Shown here piece after piece: positions 20,240-31,783 of a DNA stretch of 64,000 bases. The notes below the pieces were generated by a model, which saw only the letters and a list, made by a program, of their open reading frames with translations, was not told the origin of the DNA and made no database searches. The DNA is taken from contig JAPDFW010000071.1 in the NCBI GenBank assembly GCA_028826165.1, positions 310,001-374,000 on the forward strand, in the 5' to 3' direction. The DNA comes from Anaeramoeba ignava (taxonomy: Eukaryota; Metamonada; Anaeramoebidae). How positions within the stretch are numbered: position 1 is the stretch's first letter; each line of letters starts with the position of its first letter. A program made the translations under genes and the position numbers.

Positions 20240-20300
20240 AGTTTTATTTTTCAATTTTTCAATTTTTTAAATAAATTTCCAAATAAATTATTTTTCAATT

Positions 20301-21347
20301 TTAATTTTGTTTTTCAATAAATTTCCAAATAAATTCTTTAATAAATTTATTAGGATTAATTCTTTTTTCAAAATAAATCATTGCTTTTTCATTTAAATTT
20401 GGTATATAAGTACTTGAATTAATATTAAATTTTTTTTCATTCTTTTTTGATAAAATGGTTTGAACTTTGATTTTAATAATAACATTTTTATGTTTTGTTT
20501 CAAATGATAAATTCCCTTTTTTTTGATTGAATTTAAGATTGAAACATAATTTATCTTCATTTTGAATTTGATTTTGAATTTGATTTTGATTTTGATTTTG
20601 ATTTTGAATTTGAATTTGATTTTGAATTTGATTTTTATTTTGAATTTGATTTTGATTTTTAATTTGATTTTGATTTTGATTTTGATTTTGATTTTGATTT
20701 TGATTTTGAATTTGATTTTGATTTTCATTTTGAATTTGAATTTGAATTTGATTTTGATTTTGATTTTGATTTTGAATTTGATTTTGATTTTGATTTTGAT
20801 TTTGATTTTGATTTTGAATTTGAATTTGATTTTGATTTTGATTTTGAATTTGATTTTGATTTTGATTTTTATTTGATAACTTTTGAAACCAATTTAAAAG
20901 ATTTTCTTTTTCTTTTTCTTTTTCTTTTTCTTTTTCTTTTTCTTCAATTAATTCTGTATTTGGAAAATTTCTTTCAAAATCAAGTAGAAATTTTCTCATT
21001 GATTCACTTTGATATCGTTCTGAAATTTCTTTTAAATTAATATATTCTTTAATTAAATCCATTAATTCATTATCAATATTTTCAATTTGGTTGAAATTAT
21101 TTGGTTCAATTAAAAATTTTTCAAAAAATGAAAAAAGTTTTGCTCTTTCAATTTGTTCATTTTTTTTCAATAAATTAAGTTCTTTTTGTTGAATATTAAT
21201 TTCTTGTTCCATTTTATAAAGTTTTGAATTAATTTGATCAATATTTTCTTCAATATTAGAAATTTTATTAAATTGAGAAATTTGAAGTAATTCTTTTTGT
21301 AAATTTTCAATTAAAGAAAAAATTTGATTTTTAATTGGAATTTCCAT
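20301..21347 (-). CDS. Coiled-coil protein with Asn/Gln repeat, function unknown
   Basis: Single exon, 348 residues; I do not recognise the family. Residues 1-125 are predicted helical coiled coil (IENLQKELLQISQFNKISNI, KLYKMEQEINIQQKELNLLK). A KE repeat (EEKEKEKEKEK) near 135-147 and an NQ/IQ run of roughly 110 residues (about 155-265) separate it from a compact, mixed alpha/beta C-terminus of about 80 residues (DKLCFNLKFNQKKGNLSFET ... EFIWKFIEKQN). The arrangement coiled coil plus small C-terminal domain is reminiscent of kinetochore RWD proteins, but I see no diagnostic motif. It is convergent with AAAS, 61 bases away. Frames from the opposite strand within the repeat are shadows. Confidence 0.6.
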   Translation of the reverse strand: MEIPIKNQIFSLIENLQKELLQISQFNKISNIEENIDQINSKLYKMEQEINIQQKELNLLKKNEQIERAKLFSFFEKFLIEPNNFNQIENIDNELMDLIKEYINLKEISERYQSESMRKFLLDFERNFPNTELIEEKEKEKEKEKEKENLLNWFQKLSNKNQNQNQIQNQNQNQIQIQNQNQNQNQNQNQIQNQNQNQNQIQIQIQNENQNQIQNQNQNQNQNQNQNQIKNQNQIQNKNQIQNQIQIQNQNQNQNQIQNQIQNEDKLCFNLKFNQKKGNLSFETKHKNVIIKIKVQTILSKKNEKKFNINSSTYIPNLNEKAMIYFEKRINPNKFIKEFIWKFIEKQN

Positions 21348-21604
21348 TATTTTTATTTAAATTTAAATTTAAAAAAATGAAAAATGAAAAATGAAAAATG
21401 AAAAATGAAAAATTAATTTTTGAAGTTAATTAGTTTTTTTTTAATCCCAAAACAAACCAAAACATTCCTAAAAAAAAGAAAAGAAATTTCAAAGAAAGAA
21501 AAAAAAAATGGAAAGAAAAAAAAAAGTGGAACAAAAAAAAATTTTTTTTTCGTTAAGAAATCTTTTAAGAAAAAAAAAGAACATTTTCAAAAGGAATTTT
21601 GAAA

Positions 21605-24600
21605 TTAATTATCATTTTCGATATGGGAATTATTTTGTTCATTTTCATCAATAGGTTTTTCAATTTCGTTAGTATTTTGAGATGGTTCATCAATTTGGTC
21701 AGTTTTTATGATATCCAATTCATCTTTTTCGAATTGGCGAATATATTGACCATAAAAAGTAGTAAGTAAAATATAAGGAGCGAATTCTTCGAGGAATTCT
21801 CTTGAAATAAACGGGGAAGAATTAGCAAATTTATCAAGAATCATAAACATAGAACCAATAGGGAATTTTTTATCGGAAATATTTGGAATTTGGAAGAGAA
21901 CAAAAGAAGAAACTTCGATGAATTTATGGTGATAATTTGAAAGAAGTCTTTCTCCTTCTTGAAAAACAAAGTCTCTTTCTTCTGAAAGAATAAATTGGAA
22001 CTCAAGCATTTTTTGGATACACTGAACTATGCAGTGTGAGTTATTAGAATGTCCTTCTATGTCAGGAATGTATTTACTTTCTGTCCAGATGCTTGATGTA
22101 AATCCTGCTGCGTATAAATATGGTATTGATTCCCACATCCCTCCAAGGCTTACTTTTTTTCGTCGGGTTTGAATAGCTGCTGTAAATGCATGATCAACTC
22201 TTCTTTTTCGTGAAATTCCAATTGATTGTGCTAAGCAATCCATATCAAGTAGTTCTTCTTTTCCAAATGGATTTTGGAGATACTTTTAATTTTTTATCCG
22301 ATTTTAATTTTAATTTTTTATCCGATTTTAATTTTAATTTTTTATCCGATTTTAATTTTAATTTTGATTTTAATTTTAATTTTAATTTTAATTTTGATTT
22401 TAATTTTAATTTTAATTTTAATTTTAATTTTAATTTTAATTTTAATTTTAATTTTTTATCCGATTTTAATTTTATTTTTAATTTTAATTTTAATTTTAAT
22501 TTTAATTTTAAATTTAATTTTAATTTTAATTTTAATTTTAATTTTATTTTTGATTTTAATTTTAATTTTAATTTTAATTTTATAAATTAATTTTAATTTT
22601 AATTTTAATTTTATAAATTAATTTTAATTTTAATTTTAATTTTATAAATTAATTTTAATTTTAATTTTAATTTTGATTTTAATTTTTTACTTGTTTAAAT
22701 GCAATTGAAACATTTTCATAAATTAAACTGGAATTGTTCTGTATTGATTTTTCAAGTCCATCATAAAGCATTTCTCTCAATTTAAGTATTGCTCCAATAT
22801 GAATAGAAACAGTAATTAAATGATCAATTTCAACAAATTTCTTTAAAAGTTCAGAAGTTTTTTCTGGTTTCCAATAACATTTCTCGTATTCAATTAATAA
22901 AGTTTCATTTTGAACAAGAATTTCCTTAAAATATTTAAATTAAATTAAATCAAAATATTTAAATTAAATTAAATCAAAATATTTAAATTAAATTAAATCA
23001 AAATATTTAAATTAAATCAAATTATTTAAATTAAATTAAATCAATTTATTTAAATTAAATCAAAATATTTAAATTAAATTAAATCAATATAATTAAATTA
23101 AATCAAAATATTTAAATTAAATTAAATCAAATTATTTAAATTAAATTAAATTAAATCAAATTATTTAAATCAAATTATTTAAATTTTAAATTAAATCAAA
23201 AATATTTAAATTAAATCAAATTATTTAAATTAAATCAAATTTAAATTAAATTAAATTAAAAATAAATCAAAATATTTAAATTAAAAAAAAATTTAATTAA
23301 ATCAAAAAAATTAAATTATTTAATTTAAATTAAATCTATTTTAAATTAAATTAAATCAAAATATTTCAAAAAATTAAATTATTTTAAATTAAATCAAAAA
23401 TATTTAAATTAAATCAAAATTAATTAAATATTTAATTTTAAATTAAATTAAATCAATTTTATTTAAATTAAAATTAAATTAAATCAAATATATTTAAAAT
23501 TAAATTAAATCAATTTATTTAAATTAAATTAAATCAAAATATTTAAATTAAATCAATATATTTAAATTAAATTAAATCAAAATAATTAAATTAAATTAAA
23601 TTAAATCAATTTATTTAAATTAAATTAAATCAAAATATTTAAATTAAATTAAAATAATATATTTAAATTAAATTAAATCAAAATATTTAAATTAAATTAA
23701 ATTAAAATATTTAAATTAAATCAAAATATTTAAATTAAATCAAAATATTTAAATTAAATCAAAATATTTAAATTAAATTAAATTAAATTTATATTTAAAT
23801 TAAATCAAAATATTTAAATTTAAATTAAATCAATATATTTAAATTAAATCAAATTAAACTATACTTTAACTGTAATAATAAGTTTTGTAATTATATCTAA
23901 ACATGTATTATCAAGAGCCATAACACCATAAGGACCCAAAAAATCACATAAAGCAATCATTTCAGAAGTTTCAAAATAGAAATCAGCACGGAAAGGCATT
24001 CCATGTCTTGAAGCAAAACAACGACTCAATTCAGAATAAACAACTCCTTTTAAAATATAATTTGAAATGAAATTCTCAAAAAATTCTACATATGATGATA
24101 AAATTGTTCCATGAATATCAGGTGGATTTTCCCAAGAAAGAAGTTGTCCTTGAGGTCCTGGTGAATTTGCATAAACTTGTGATAATAATACTGATCTCGC
24201 AATTTTCATTACATCGATTTTCACTTTTAATTCAAATTTTAATTCAAATTTTAATTTTGATTTTAATTTTAATTCAAATTTTGATTTTTAAATTTTATTT
24301 TTAATTTTAATTTTAATTTTAATTTTAATTTTTAATTTTTATTTTTAAATTTAATTTTGATTTTGATTTTAATTTTAATTTTAATTTTAAATTTTAATTT
24401 TAAAGAAAAAATAATTTACAATTATCTTGAACTAGTTTTAAAGAATAAACTAAACTTGATATTCTATTAAGAAAAATACTTGGTCTTTGAATAAATTTTG
24501 GTTCAGTTTCAGTATAAATATATTTCATAAAATGGGTTTTAATGGCCAATTCAAGAGCCTCTTCAATAAACTTTAATAATATTAAAATTAAATTTAATAT

Positions 24601-27308
24601 AAATATTTAAATTAAATTAAATATTTAAATTAATACTTTGGATGGCATAAATTGTGTGTCATAAATAATAAAATGAGGAAAATCTTCAATAGCAGAACAT
24701 AATTGATGAAGTTGCAATTTCCAATCATAAAGTTCCTGAATTTTTGAACGATCCATATAAAGAGACTCTGCACCAGGAATAGTAATATTATAACCATGAC
24801 CTTTTTGTTCAGCTTTTTGAGTATTAATAAGATGTTTTGCAACAATAATAGGTCTTAATTGCTCACTGAGAAAACTAAACCCTTTTTTTGCACCTCCAAT
24901 TGTTCTAACAAGTCCTGAAATTCTTGAAGAAATTAAAACTAAAAACCGTTCAACAAAATGCACACTAATTTCCCCAATTTTGATTGATTCTTCGGGAAAA
25001 AATGCATGGCATATTTTATTGGATTTTAAAACAATATCAATGAATGAACTGACATATTGCTGATTGAATTGGAGATTTGTAATTGATTCACGATAAATTA
25101 ATAGCAAATCATTCAAATAAGGAAATAAATGAAACAATCCACATATTGAATCCAATCTTTCTTCAAGAATTCCAATAATTTTTAAATTATCAAGGTGTTT
25201 CATCAATATTTTTGGAAAATTACTCAGTTTCGAAATTTGTAATTCTTGCTCTTCTAGTCCTTTTTCAGATAACTCAGCTTCGCATCGAAACCAATTCAAG
25301 AAAATTTCTGATAAATCAAAATCTTGTTCGTTTTGTTCTGGTGATGTAGTTTTTAAAATATTTATATTGCTCTCAATGATTTGATGTGAAAGAGTTTTAG
25401 AATTTAAAAAGAATTTTTGATAGAATTCCTCTAAAGTTGCGAAATCATTCTTATGCATATTGATAATATAATATTTTCGAACAACTAAATTATGTTTTTT
25501 TTATAAAAGAAAAAGAAAGGATTTTTTAAATAATTTTGTTCTGTTTTGGAATTTTTTTGAAATATATTATATTCACTTGAATGGTATTTCAAAATTAATT
25601 GTGAAAGTTTAGCAACAAAATAAATTAATTGAACGAAAGTTCCATATTGAAATTCATTGGACGATTTTGCTTTAGATTTTGAAGATAATTTGTTAAAATG
25701 ATTTAAATACCACAAAATTTGATAATAAGATAAGCCTAAAGAAGCAAAAGCAATCTAAATTGATAATATAAAGGAGAAATTTTTGGATATTGATTTTTAT
25801 ATTTTGAATTAAAATTATATTTATTTTGATGTACATTAATTTTTTGTGGAATTAAACCAGGTCGTGATTTTAATAAATGAAAAAGTGTTGAAATTTCTTT
25901 AACTAAAAACAGTCGGTATTTTTCTTGATTATCATAAGCATTTGCCAAACAATTATTTAAAGCATTTGAAATAACTTTTCTCTTTTTTGAAATTTTCATT
26001 TTTTTAAAAAGTGAAGAACCAAGCATTGTTTCCATTGGTTCATGAGGATAAAAAACAATTTCACGATAAACAGGAATAACATATAAATTTGTTAAAGCCA
26101 ATTCAGCAATTTGAACCATAATATCTTTATAAAAGGTTTGTGGACAAAATGCAATTCCATAAACTGTCCATTCAATTAATCTCTGGAAATCTTGAAGGAA
26201 ATAATAAGATGGATCTTTAATAGGATAAGGAAGAAGATTTTCTTTTAAAGTGATAGATAATAATCCTTTTTTTCGGATATCCTAATTGAGAAATTATTTT
26301 TTATTAAATTTTATAAATGATTTTAATTTTGATTTTAATTTTGAATTTGAAAATAAAAATACATCAGAATTAAAGCCTAATGATAATGTAAAAAATAATG
26401 GTTCGATAATTAAACATATAATTTCCCAAAAATGATTCAGATCTTGCATTAACTTTTTTTCTGGTGAATCAGTTGAAGCAACAAATTTAGCAACTTCAAG
26501 AAAATCTGATGAGAATTTTTCTTTTCAATTTTATGAGTAACATTATAAAGAAGAACAACTTTTTTTCGTGATTCAAATTGAGAAAGAAGTAAATGAATTT
26601 TGGCATAATTCACAAAAATATCCATAAAATATTCAGTAACAGTTCGATTTAATTCAAACTAATTGAATCAATTAAAAAAGAAAAAAGGTGAAAAAATTTT
26701 TTTCAAATGATAAAAAAAAATTTTTTTTCTTTTTGGGATTTTTTTTTTAATTAAATTTTATTTACAGAAAAACAATAAATTTTAGTAACCGCTGAATCAA
26801 GAAATTTTAATACTTCTTTACAAAGAGTAGCTGCATTTTTTAAAATGAAAAAAGGTTCTGTTGTTTCTGTAAAAATGGATTCTGATTCTTTTTTTAAAAT
26901 ATCAAATTGAGGATGCTTTTAAAATTTAAATTTAAATTATAATTATAAAAAAAAATGAAAAATTTGAATAAATTGACATTTTTTATAATTTTACAAGAAA
27001 AATTTTTTCATTTGTTTGTGATTCTCCAAATTTTTTATATGATTTCTTTAACAATCCATTAAATCTTTCATCATTCCAAAGTTGAGGAATTTGATTTGGA
27101 TCATCGTACTAATTAAAAAAAGATAAGGAAATTAAATTTAAAATTAATTTATTTTAATTTAAAAAAAATTTTTTTTTTGATTTAAATTTTTTAAAAAATT
27201 TGTAAATATTATTTAAAAAGAAACCTTTTGTTTTAAATTATAAATTTGAACAAGAATTCCTTTTTGATGTTCTATTAAAATCGTTGATTTGTCTGCAAAC
27301 TTTTCCAT
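21605..27308 (-). CDS. NCKAP1: NCKAP1/Nap1 (HEM) subunit of the SCAR/WAVE complex, one frameshift
   Basis: Eleven exons (5' to 3'): 27308-27225, 27108-26995, 26915-26766, 26658-26363, 26281-25835, 25754-25577, 25484-24637, 24570-24420, 24223-23865, 22924-22691, 22282-21605. Together about 1179 residues; human NCKAP1 has 1128. Markers: start STILIEHQKGILVQIYNLK; QFESRKKVVLLYN; SLGLSYYQILWYLNHFN; SEMIALCDFLGPYGVMALDN; near the end YIPDIEGHSNNSHCIVQCIQ and SSPFISREFLEEFAPYILLT. Role (established): with CYFIP/Sra1, WAVE/SCAR, Abi and HSPC300 it forms the Rac-controlled pentamer that activates Arp2/3 at the leading edge. Exon 4 is broken by one missing base in the T-run at 26516-26520 (A-run in sense): upstream reads YNVTHKIEK, downstream FSSDFLEVAKFV in the other frame. 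Every other junction keeps phase, so I treat it as a gene with a likely sequencing indel. Confidence 0.88.
22283..22690 (-). repeat. NCKAP1 intron 10, (AAAATT)n with ATCGGATAAAA motifs
   Basis: On the plus strand this is ttttaa hexamers interspersed with ttttttatccg at about 22290, 22316, 22339 and 22454. In sense orientation these are cggataaaaaa, the same motif and orientation as in PRP39 introns 4 and 5. Confidence 0.75.
22925..23864 (-). repeat. NCKAP1 intron 9, (TTAAATTAAATCAAAATAT)n array
   Basis: The 940-base intron consists of attaaatcaaaatattta units of about 19-21 bases on the plus strand with frequent deletions. In sense it begins GTATAG and ends TTTTAAG. It contains no open frame or other feature. 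Confidence 0.8.
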
Positions 27309-27972
27309 TAAAAAAAAATTTTTTTTAATAAAAAAAAAAAGCAAAAAAAAAAATTTAAATAAAATAAAGTAAAGAAAATGAAAAAAAAAAAATGAAAAAA
27401 AAATGATCAAAAAAAATTTTTTCAATTTAAAAAATAAAAACTAAAAACAAAAGAAAATAAAAAAATGGAGAAGAAAACTAATTTTGATTTTAATTTTTAA
27501 ATTTAATTTTAATTTTAATTTTAATTTTAATTTTAATTTTAATTTTAATTTTAATTTTAATTTTAATTTTAGATTTTAATTTTAATTTTAATTTTAATTT
27601 TAATTTTAATTTTAATTTTAATTTTAATTTTAATTTTAATTTTAGTTTTAGATTTTAGATTTAATTTTAGATTTAATTTTAATTTTAATTTTTAATTTTA
27701 ATTTTAATTTTAATTTTAATTTTAATTTAGATTTTAATTTTAATTTAAATTTTAAATTTTAGATTTAGATTTTTAATTTTAATTTTAAATTTTTAAATTT
27801 GATTTTAATTTTAATTTTAAATTTTAATTTTAATTTTAATTTTTAATTTTAATTTTGATTTTTTTTAATTTTTGATTTTAAATTTTAATTTTAATTTTAA
27901 TTTTTGAATTTTAATTTTAATTTTAATTTTTAATTTTAATTTTAATTTTAATTTTAATTTTAATTTTGAATT
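27309..27972. repeat. Intergenic spacer with (TTTTAA)n array
   Basis: Between the NCKAP1 start and the 3' end of the first RCC1-BTB copy (both minus). The part next to NCKAP1 (27309-27470) is homopolymer-rich and presumably the promoter; 27480-27970 is attttaattttaat with some ttttagattt variants. No gene is seen. Confidence 0.7.
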
Positions 27973-29728
27973 TTAATTTTGATTATTAAATTTGTTAATT
28001 AATAAATCAAATAAATTTGGATTTGTTTGATTTAATTGAAAATAATCAATTCCAATTTTAATTTCATCAATAATTTCTTTTGTAATTTGAATTTCATCTT
28101 TAATTTGATTTGAATAAATCCAATATTCAAATATTTGAAATGATTTATTACTTAATTCACTATAATCTGTAACTTTATTAGATTTATCTTCAGTTACAGA
28201 TAAAAACATTCCTCGATATAATTCAATTTCTCATTATTAATATTAATTTAGGGGAATTTATATTGTTTTTCTTTTCTTTCAATTATAAAATCTTTTTCAT
28301 TTTCATTTTCATTTTCATTTAAATAAATTCTTTTCATTGTTTCTTCAATTTTTTCATTGGAATTTATAATTTCTTTAATTTCTGAATATAATTTTGGATT
28401 TATTATTCTGTTTGAATAAATCATTTCAAATATTTGATTTGATTCTTTAATTGATTTTTTTGAAATAATTTCTTGAAGTTTTTCAATTTCATTTTGATTT
28501 TGATTTAATCTATATTTCAATATTAATTTATGAGCTTCAATTATTTCTCCATTTTCTGTTTTAAATGAAATATCACAAAATTCTTTTCTTTCAAATAATT
28601 TTATCAAATCTTCTTCAAGATTGGAAAAAGAAGGAGGAGAATAATAAAGAAATGATCTGTTATATCCACAAGAAATATGATAATTGGAAATATTTTCATT
28701 AAATCTTAATTTAGGAAGTTCAATTTGAATTGGAGTTGATTGATCTTTTGTATTTCCAGTTCCTAATTGACTATATTCATTATTTCCAAATCCAATTAAT
28801 TTTGAATTGGAAGTTAAAATCAAAGTATGAGCATTTCCAACAGAAATATCAATAATATCATCATTTTCAAATAAAGATGATTTGATTTCAGTAAATATAT
28901 AAATATTTTGATCAATCCGTTATATTCATATCTTCCACATGAATAAAGTTTTCTTTTTGGATTTTGATTTTCATTTTCAATCAACATTATTGAAAAAGAA
29001 ACGCCTAATTGAATATCAATTATTTTACCTTTTGGAATATTTTGTATTTGTGTTAATTTTTGGATTCCATCTTCTTTTCTTGATTCTCCTAATCCAAGTT
29101 GACCCCAATAATTATATCCACATCCAAATAATTCTTGATTTGAATTTAAAAGAAAAACAGAATATGAAGTATTTCCTGAAAATATTTTAGAAACATTTTT
29201 CATTATTAAAATTGGTTTTTCTGTTTTTGGAAGTGTTTTAGAATCAAATCCAAGTTGACCATATACATTTAAACCAATTCCATAAGCATTTTGATTTGAA
29301 GTTAATAAGTAAATTGAACGAGATCCAGAAACAATATCTTGAATTATTCTATCATTTGTATCTTCAATTAATGATGAAATATTGATAAATTCATTTGGAT
29401 TTTTTGGATTAATATCTTTTCCTTTTGCAAATACATTTCCTTCTTTTGTTAAAATAGCTTCGTTATCTTCGCCAACAGTTACTTTTTGAATATTTTCTTC
29501 AATTTGGATTTCTTCAGGATTTTGATTTGAATAATTTTTATTTAAATATTCTATTGCTTTTCCATTTTTAAAAAGGAAAATTGTTGAAGAAAAGCTTGTT
29601 GAAATTTGTTTAATTTGTTTTTCATTTTCATTTTCAAATTTAAATTGAATTGGTTTTGTTATTTTATATGGTTCATTTTTGATAAGTTTTGGAAATTTAT
29701 TTAAACCAAAAAATATAATTTCATTCAT
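27973..29728 (-). CDS. RCC1-BTB-BTB protein, copy 1 (frameshifted)
   Basis: Starts MNEIIFFGLNKFPKLIKNEP at 29728. An RCC1-type propeller follows (NAYGIGLNVYGQLGFDSKTL, LFGCGYNYWGQLGLGESRKE, KLIGFGNNEYSQLGTGNTKD), then two BTB domains (FCDISFKTENGEIIEAHKLI; YKFP.. to YRGMFLSVTEDKSNKVTDYS). Three reading blocks are needed: 29728-28820, 28823-28248 and 28209-27973. The first break is GGATTGATC at about 28914 where copy 2 reads GGATTTGATC; the second lies at 28216-28255, where there is an extra G (gggg) and an extra base compared with copy 2. RCC1-like propellers act as scaffolds or GEFs and BTB domains recruit cullin-3 or dimerise; the precise role is unknown. With two disruptions this copy is the strongest pseudogene candidate in the cluster. 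Confidence 0.7.
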
Positions 29729-29836
29729 TTTTTTTATTTTATTTTTTAATTGTTTAATTTTTTTGAAAAGAAAAAAATGAAAAAAATGAAAAAATAAAAA
29801 ATGATTTCGATTTTGATTTTGATTTTAATTTTAGTT

Positions 29837-31717
29837 TTAAAATGTGGAACATTTATTTCCTTTTTCTTGTTTTGTTTGTTTTGTTTTTTCTTTCAATTCT
29901 TTTTCTTTCAATTCTTTTTTTTTTTTTCAATTCTTTTTGATTATTAAATTTGTTAATTAATAAATCAAATAAATTTGGATTTGTTTGATTTAATTGAAAA
30001 TAATCAATTCCAATTTGAATTTCATCAATTATTTCTTGAGTAATTTCAATTTCATCTTTAATTTGATTTGAATAAATCCAATATTCAAATATTTGAAATG
30101 ATTTATTACTTAATTCACTATAATCTGTAACTTTATTAGAAGTATCTTCAGTTACAGATAAAAACATTCCTCGATATAATTCACTTCTCATTATTAATAT
30201 TAATTTAGGGAATTTATATTGTTTTTCTTTTCTTTCAATTATAAAATCTTTTTCATTTTCATTTTCATTTTCATTTAAATAAATTCTTTTCATTGTTTCT
30301 TCAATTTTTCATTGGAATTTATAATTTCTTTAATTTCTGAATATAATATTGGATTTATTATTCTATTTGAATAAATCATTTCAAATATTTGATTTGATTC
30401 TTTAATTGATTTTTTTGAAATAATTTCTTGAAGTTTTTCAATTTCATTTTGATTTTGATTTAATCTATATTTCAATATTAATTTATGAGCTTCAATTATT
30501 TCTCCATTTTCTGTTTTAAATGAAATATCACAAAATTCTTTTCTTTCAAATAATTTTATCAAATCTTCTTCAAGATTGGAAAAAGAAGAAGGAGAATAAT
30601 AAAGAAATGATCTGTTATATCCACAAGAAAGATGATAGTTGGAAATATTTTCATTAAATCTTAATTTAGGAAGTTCAATTTGAATTGGAGTTGATTGATC
30701 TTTTGTATCTTCAATCCCTAATTGACCATATTCATTATTTCCAAATCCTATTAATTTTGAATTGGAAGTTAAAATCAAAGTATGAGCATTTCCAACAGAA
30801 ATATCAATAATATCATCATTTTCAAATAAAGATGATTTGATTTCAGTAAATATATAAATATTTTGATCAAATCCGTTATATTCATATCTTCCACATGAAT
30901 AAAGTTTTCTTTTTGGATTTTCATTTTGATTTTCATTTTCAATCAACATTATTGAAAAAGAAACGCCTAATTGAATATCAATTATTTTACCTTTTGGAAT
31001 ATTTTGTATTTGTGTTAATTTTTGGATTCCATCTTCTTTTCTTGATTCTCCTAATCCAAGTTGACCCCAATAATTATATCCACATCCAAATAATTCTTGA
31101 TTTGAATTTAAAAGAAAAACATATTCTGAAGAATTTCCTGAAAATATTTTAGAAACATTTTTCATCATTAAAATTGGTTTTTCTGTTTTTGGAAGTGTTT
31201 TAGAATCAAAACCAAGTTGACCATAATAATTTGAACCAATTCCATAAGCATTTTGATTTGAAGTTAATAAATAAATTGAACGAGATCCAGAAACAATATC
31301 TTGAATTATTCTATCATTTTTATCTTCAATTAGTGATGAAATATTGATAAATTCATCTGGATTTTTTGGATTAATATCTTTTCCTTTGGCAAATACATTT
31401 CCTTCTATTGTTAAAATAGCTTCGTTATCTTCGCCAACAGTTACTTTTTGAATATTTTCAATTTGGATTTCTTCAGGATTTTGATTTGAATAATTTTTAT
31501 TTGAATATTCTATTGCTTTTCCATTTTTTAAAAGGAAAATTGTTGAGAAATAACCTGATGAAATTTGTTTAATTTGTTTTACATTTTCATTTTCATTTTC
31601 ATTTTCATTTTCATTTTCATTTTCAAATTTAAATTGAATTGGTTTTGTTATTTTTTCTGGTTCATTTTTGATAAGTTTTGGAAATTTATTTAAACCAAAA
31701 AATATAATTTCATTCAT
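29837..31717 (-). CDS. RCC1-BTB-BTB protein, copy 2 (frameshifted), CaaX-like end
   Basis: Closest relative of copy 1, from which it is separated by only about 110 bases. The RCC1 and first BTB blocks are continuous from 31717 to about 30310 with an (EN)n insertion near residue 35. The frame breaks at a T5 run (30305-30309) where copies 1, 3 and 4 have T6; the second BTB continues at 30293-29850. A 13-T run at 29915-29927 causes a further shift: in the shifted frame the tail is Glu/Lys-rich and ends NKCSTF, stop at 29837-29839, exactly like copy 3. In the frame as written it ends KTRKRK (29853). Conserved elements: NRIINPILYSEIKEIINSN and MRSELYRGMFLSVTEDTSNK. Probably functional if the two homopolymer differences are base-calling errors. 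Confidence 0.72.
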
Positions 31718-31783
31718 TTTTTTTTTTATTTTTTAATTGTTTAATTTTTGAAAAGAAAAAAATGAAAAAAATGAAAAATAATT

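Noticed and set aside
21420-21602. 60-codon Lys-rich frame between two minus-strand genes
   Set aside because: Translation of poly-A intergenic sequence; alternate start codon, no similarity to anything.
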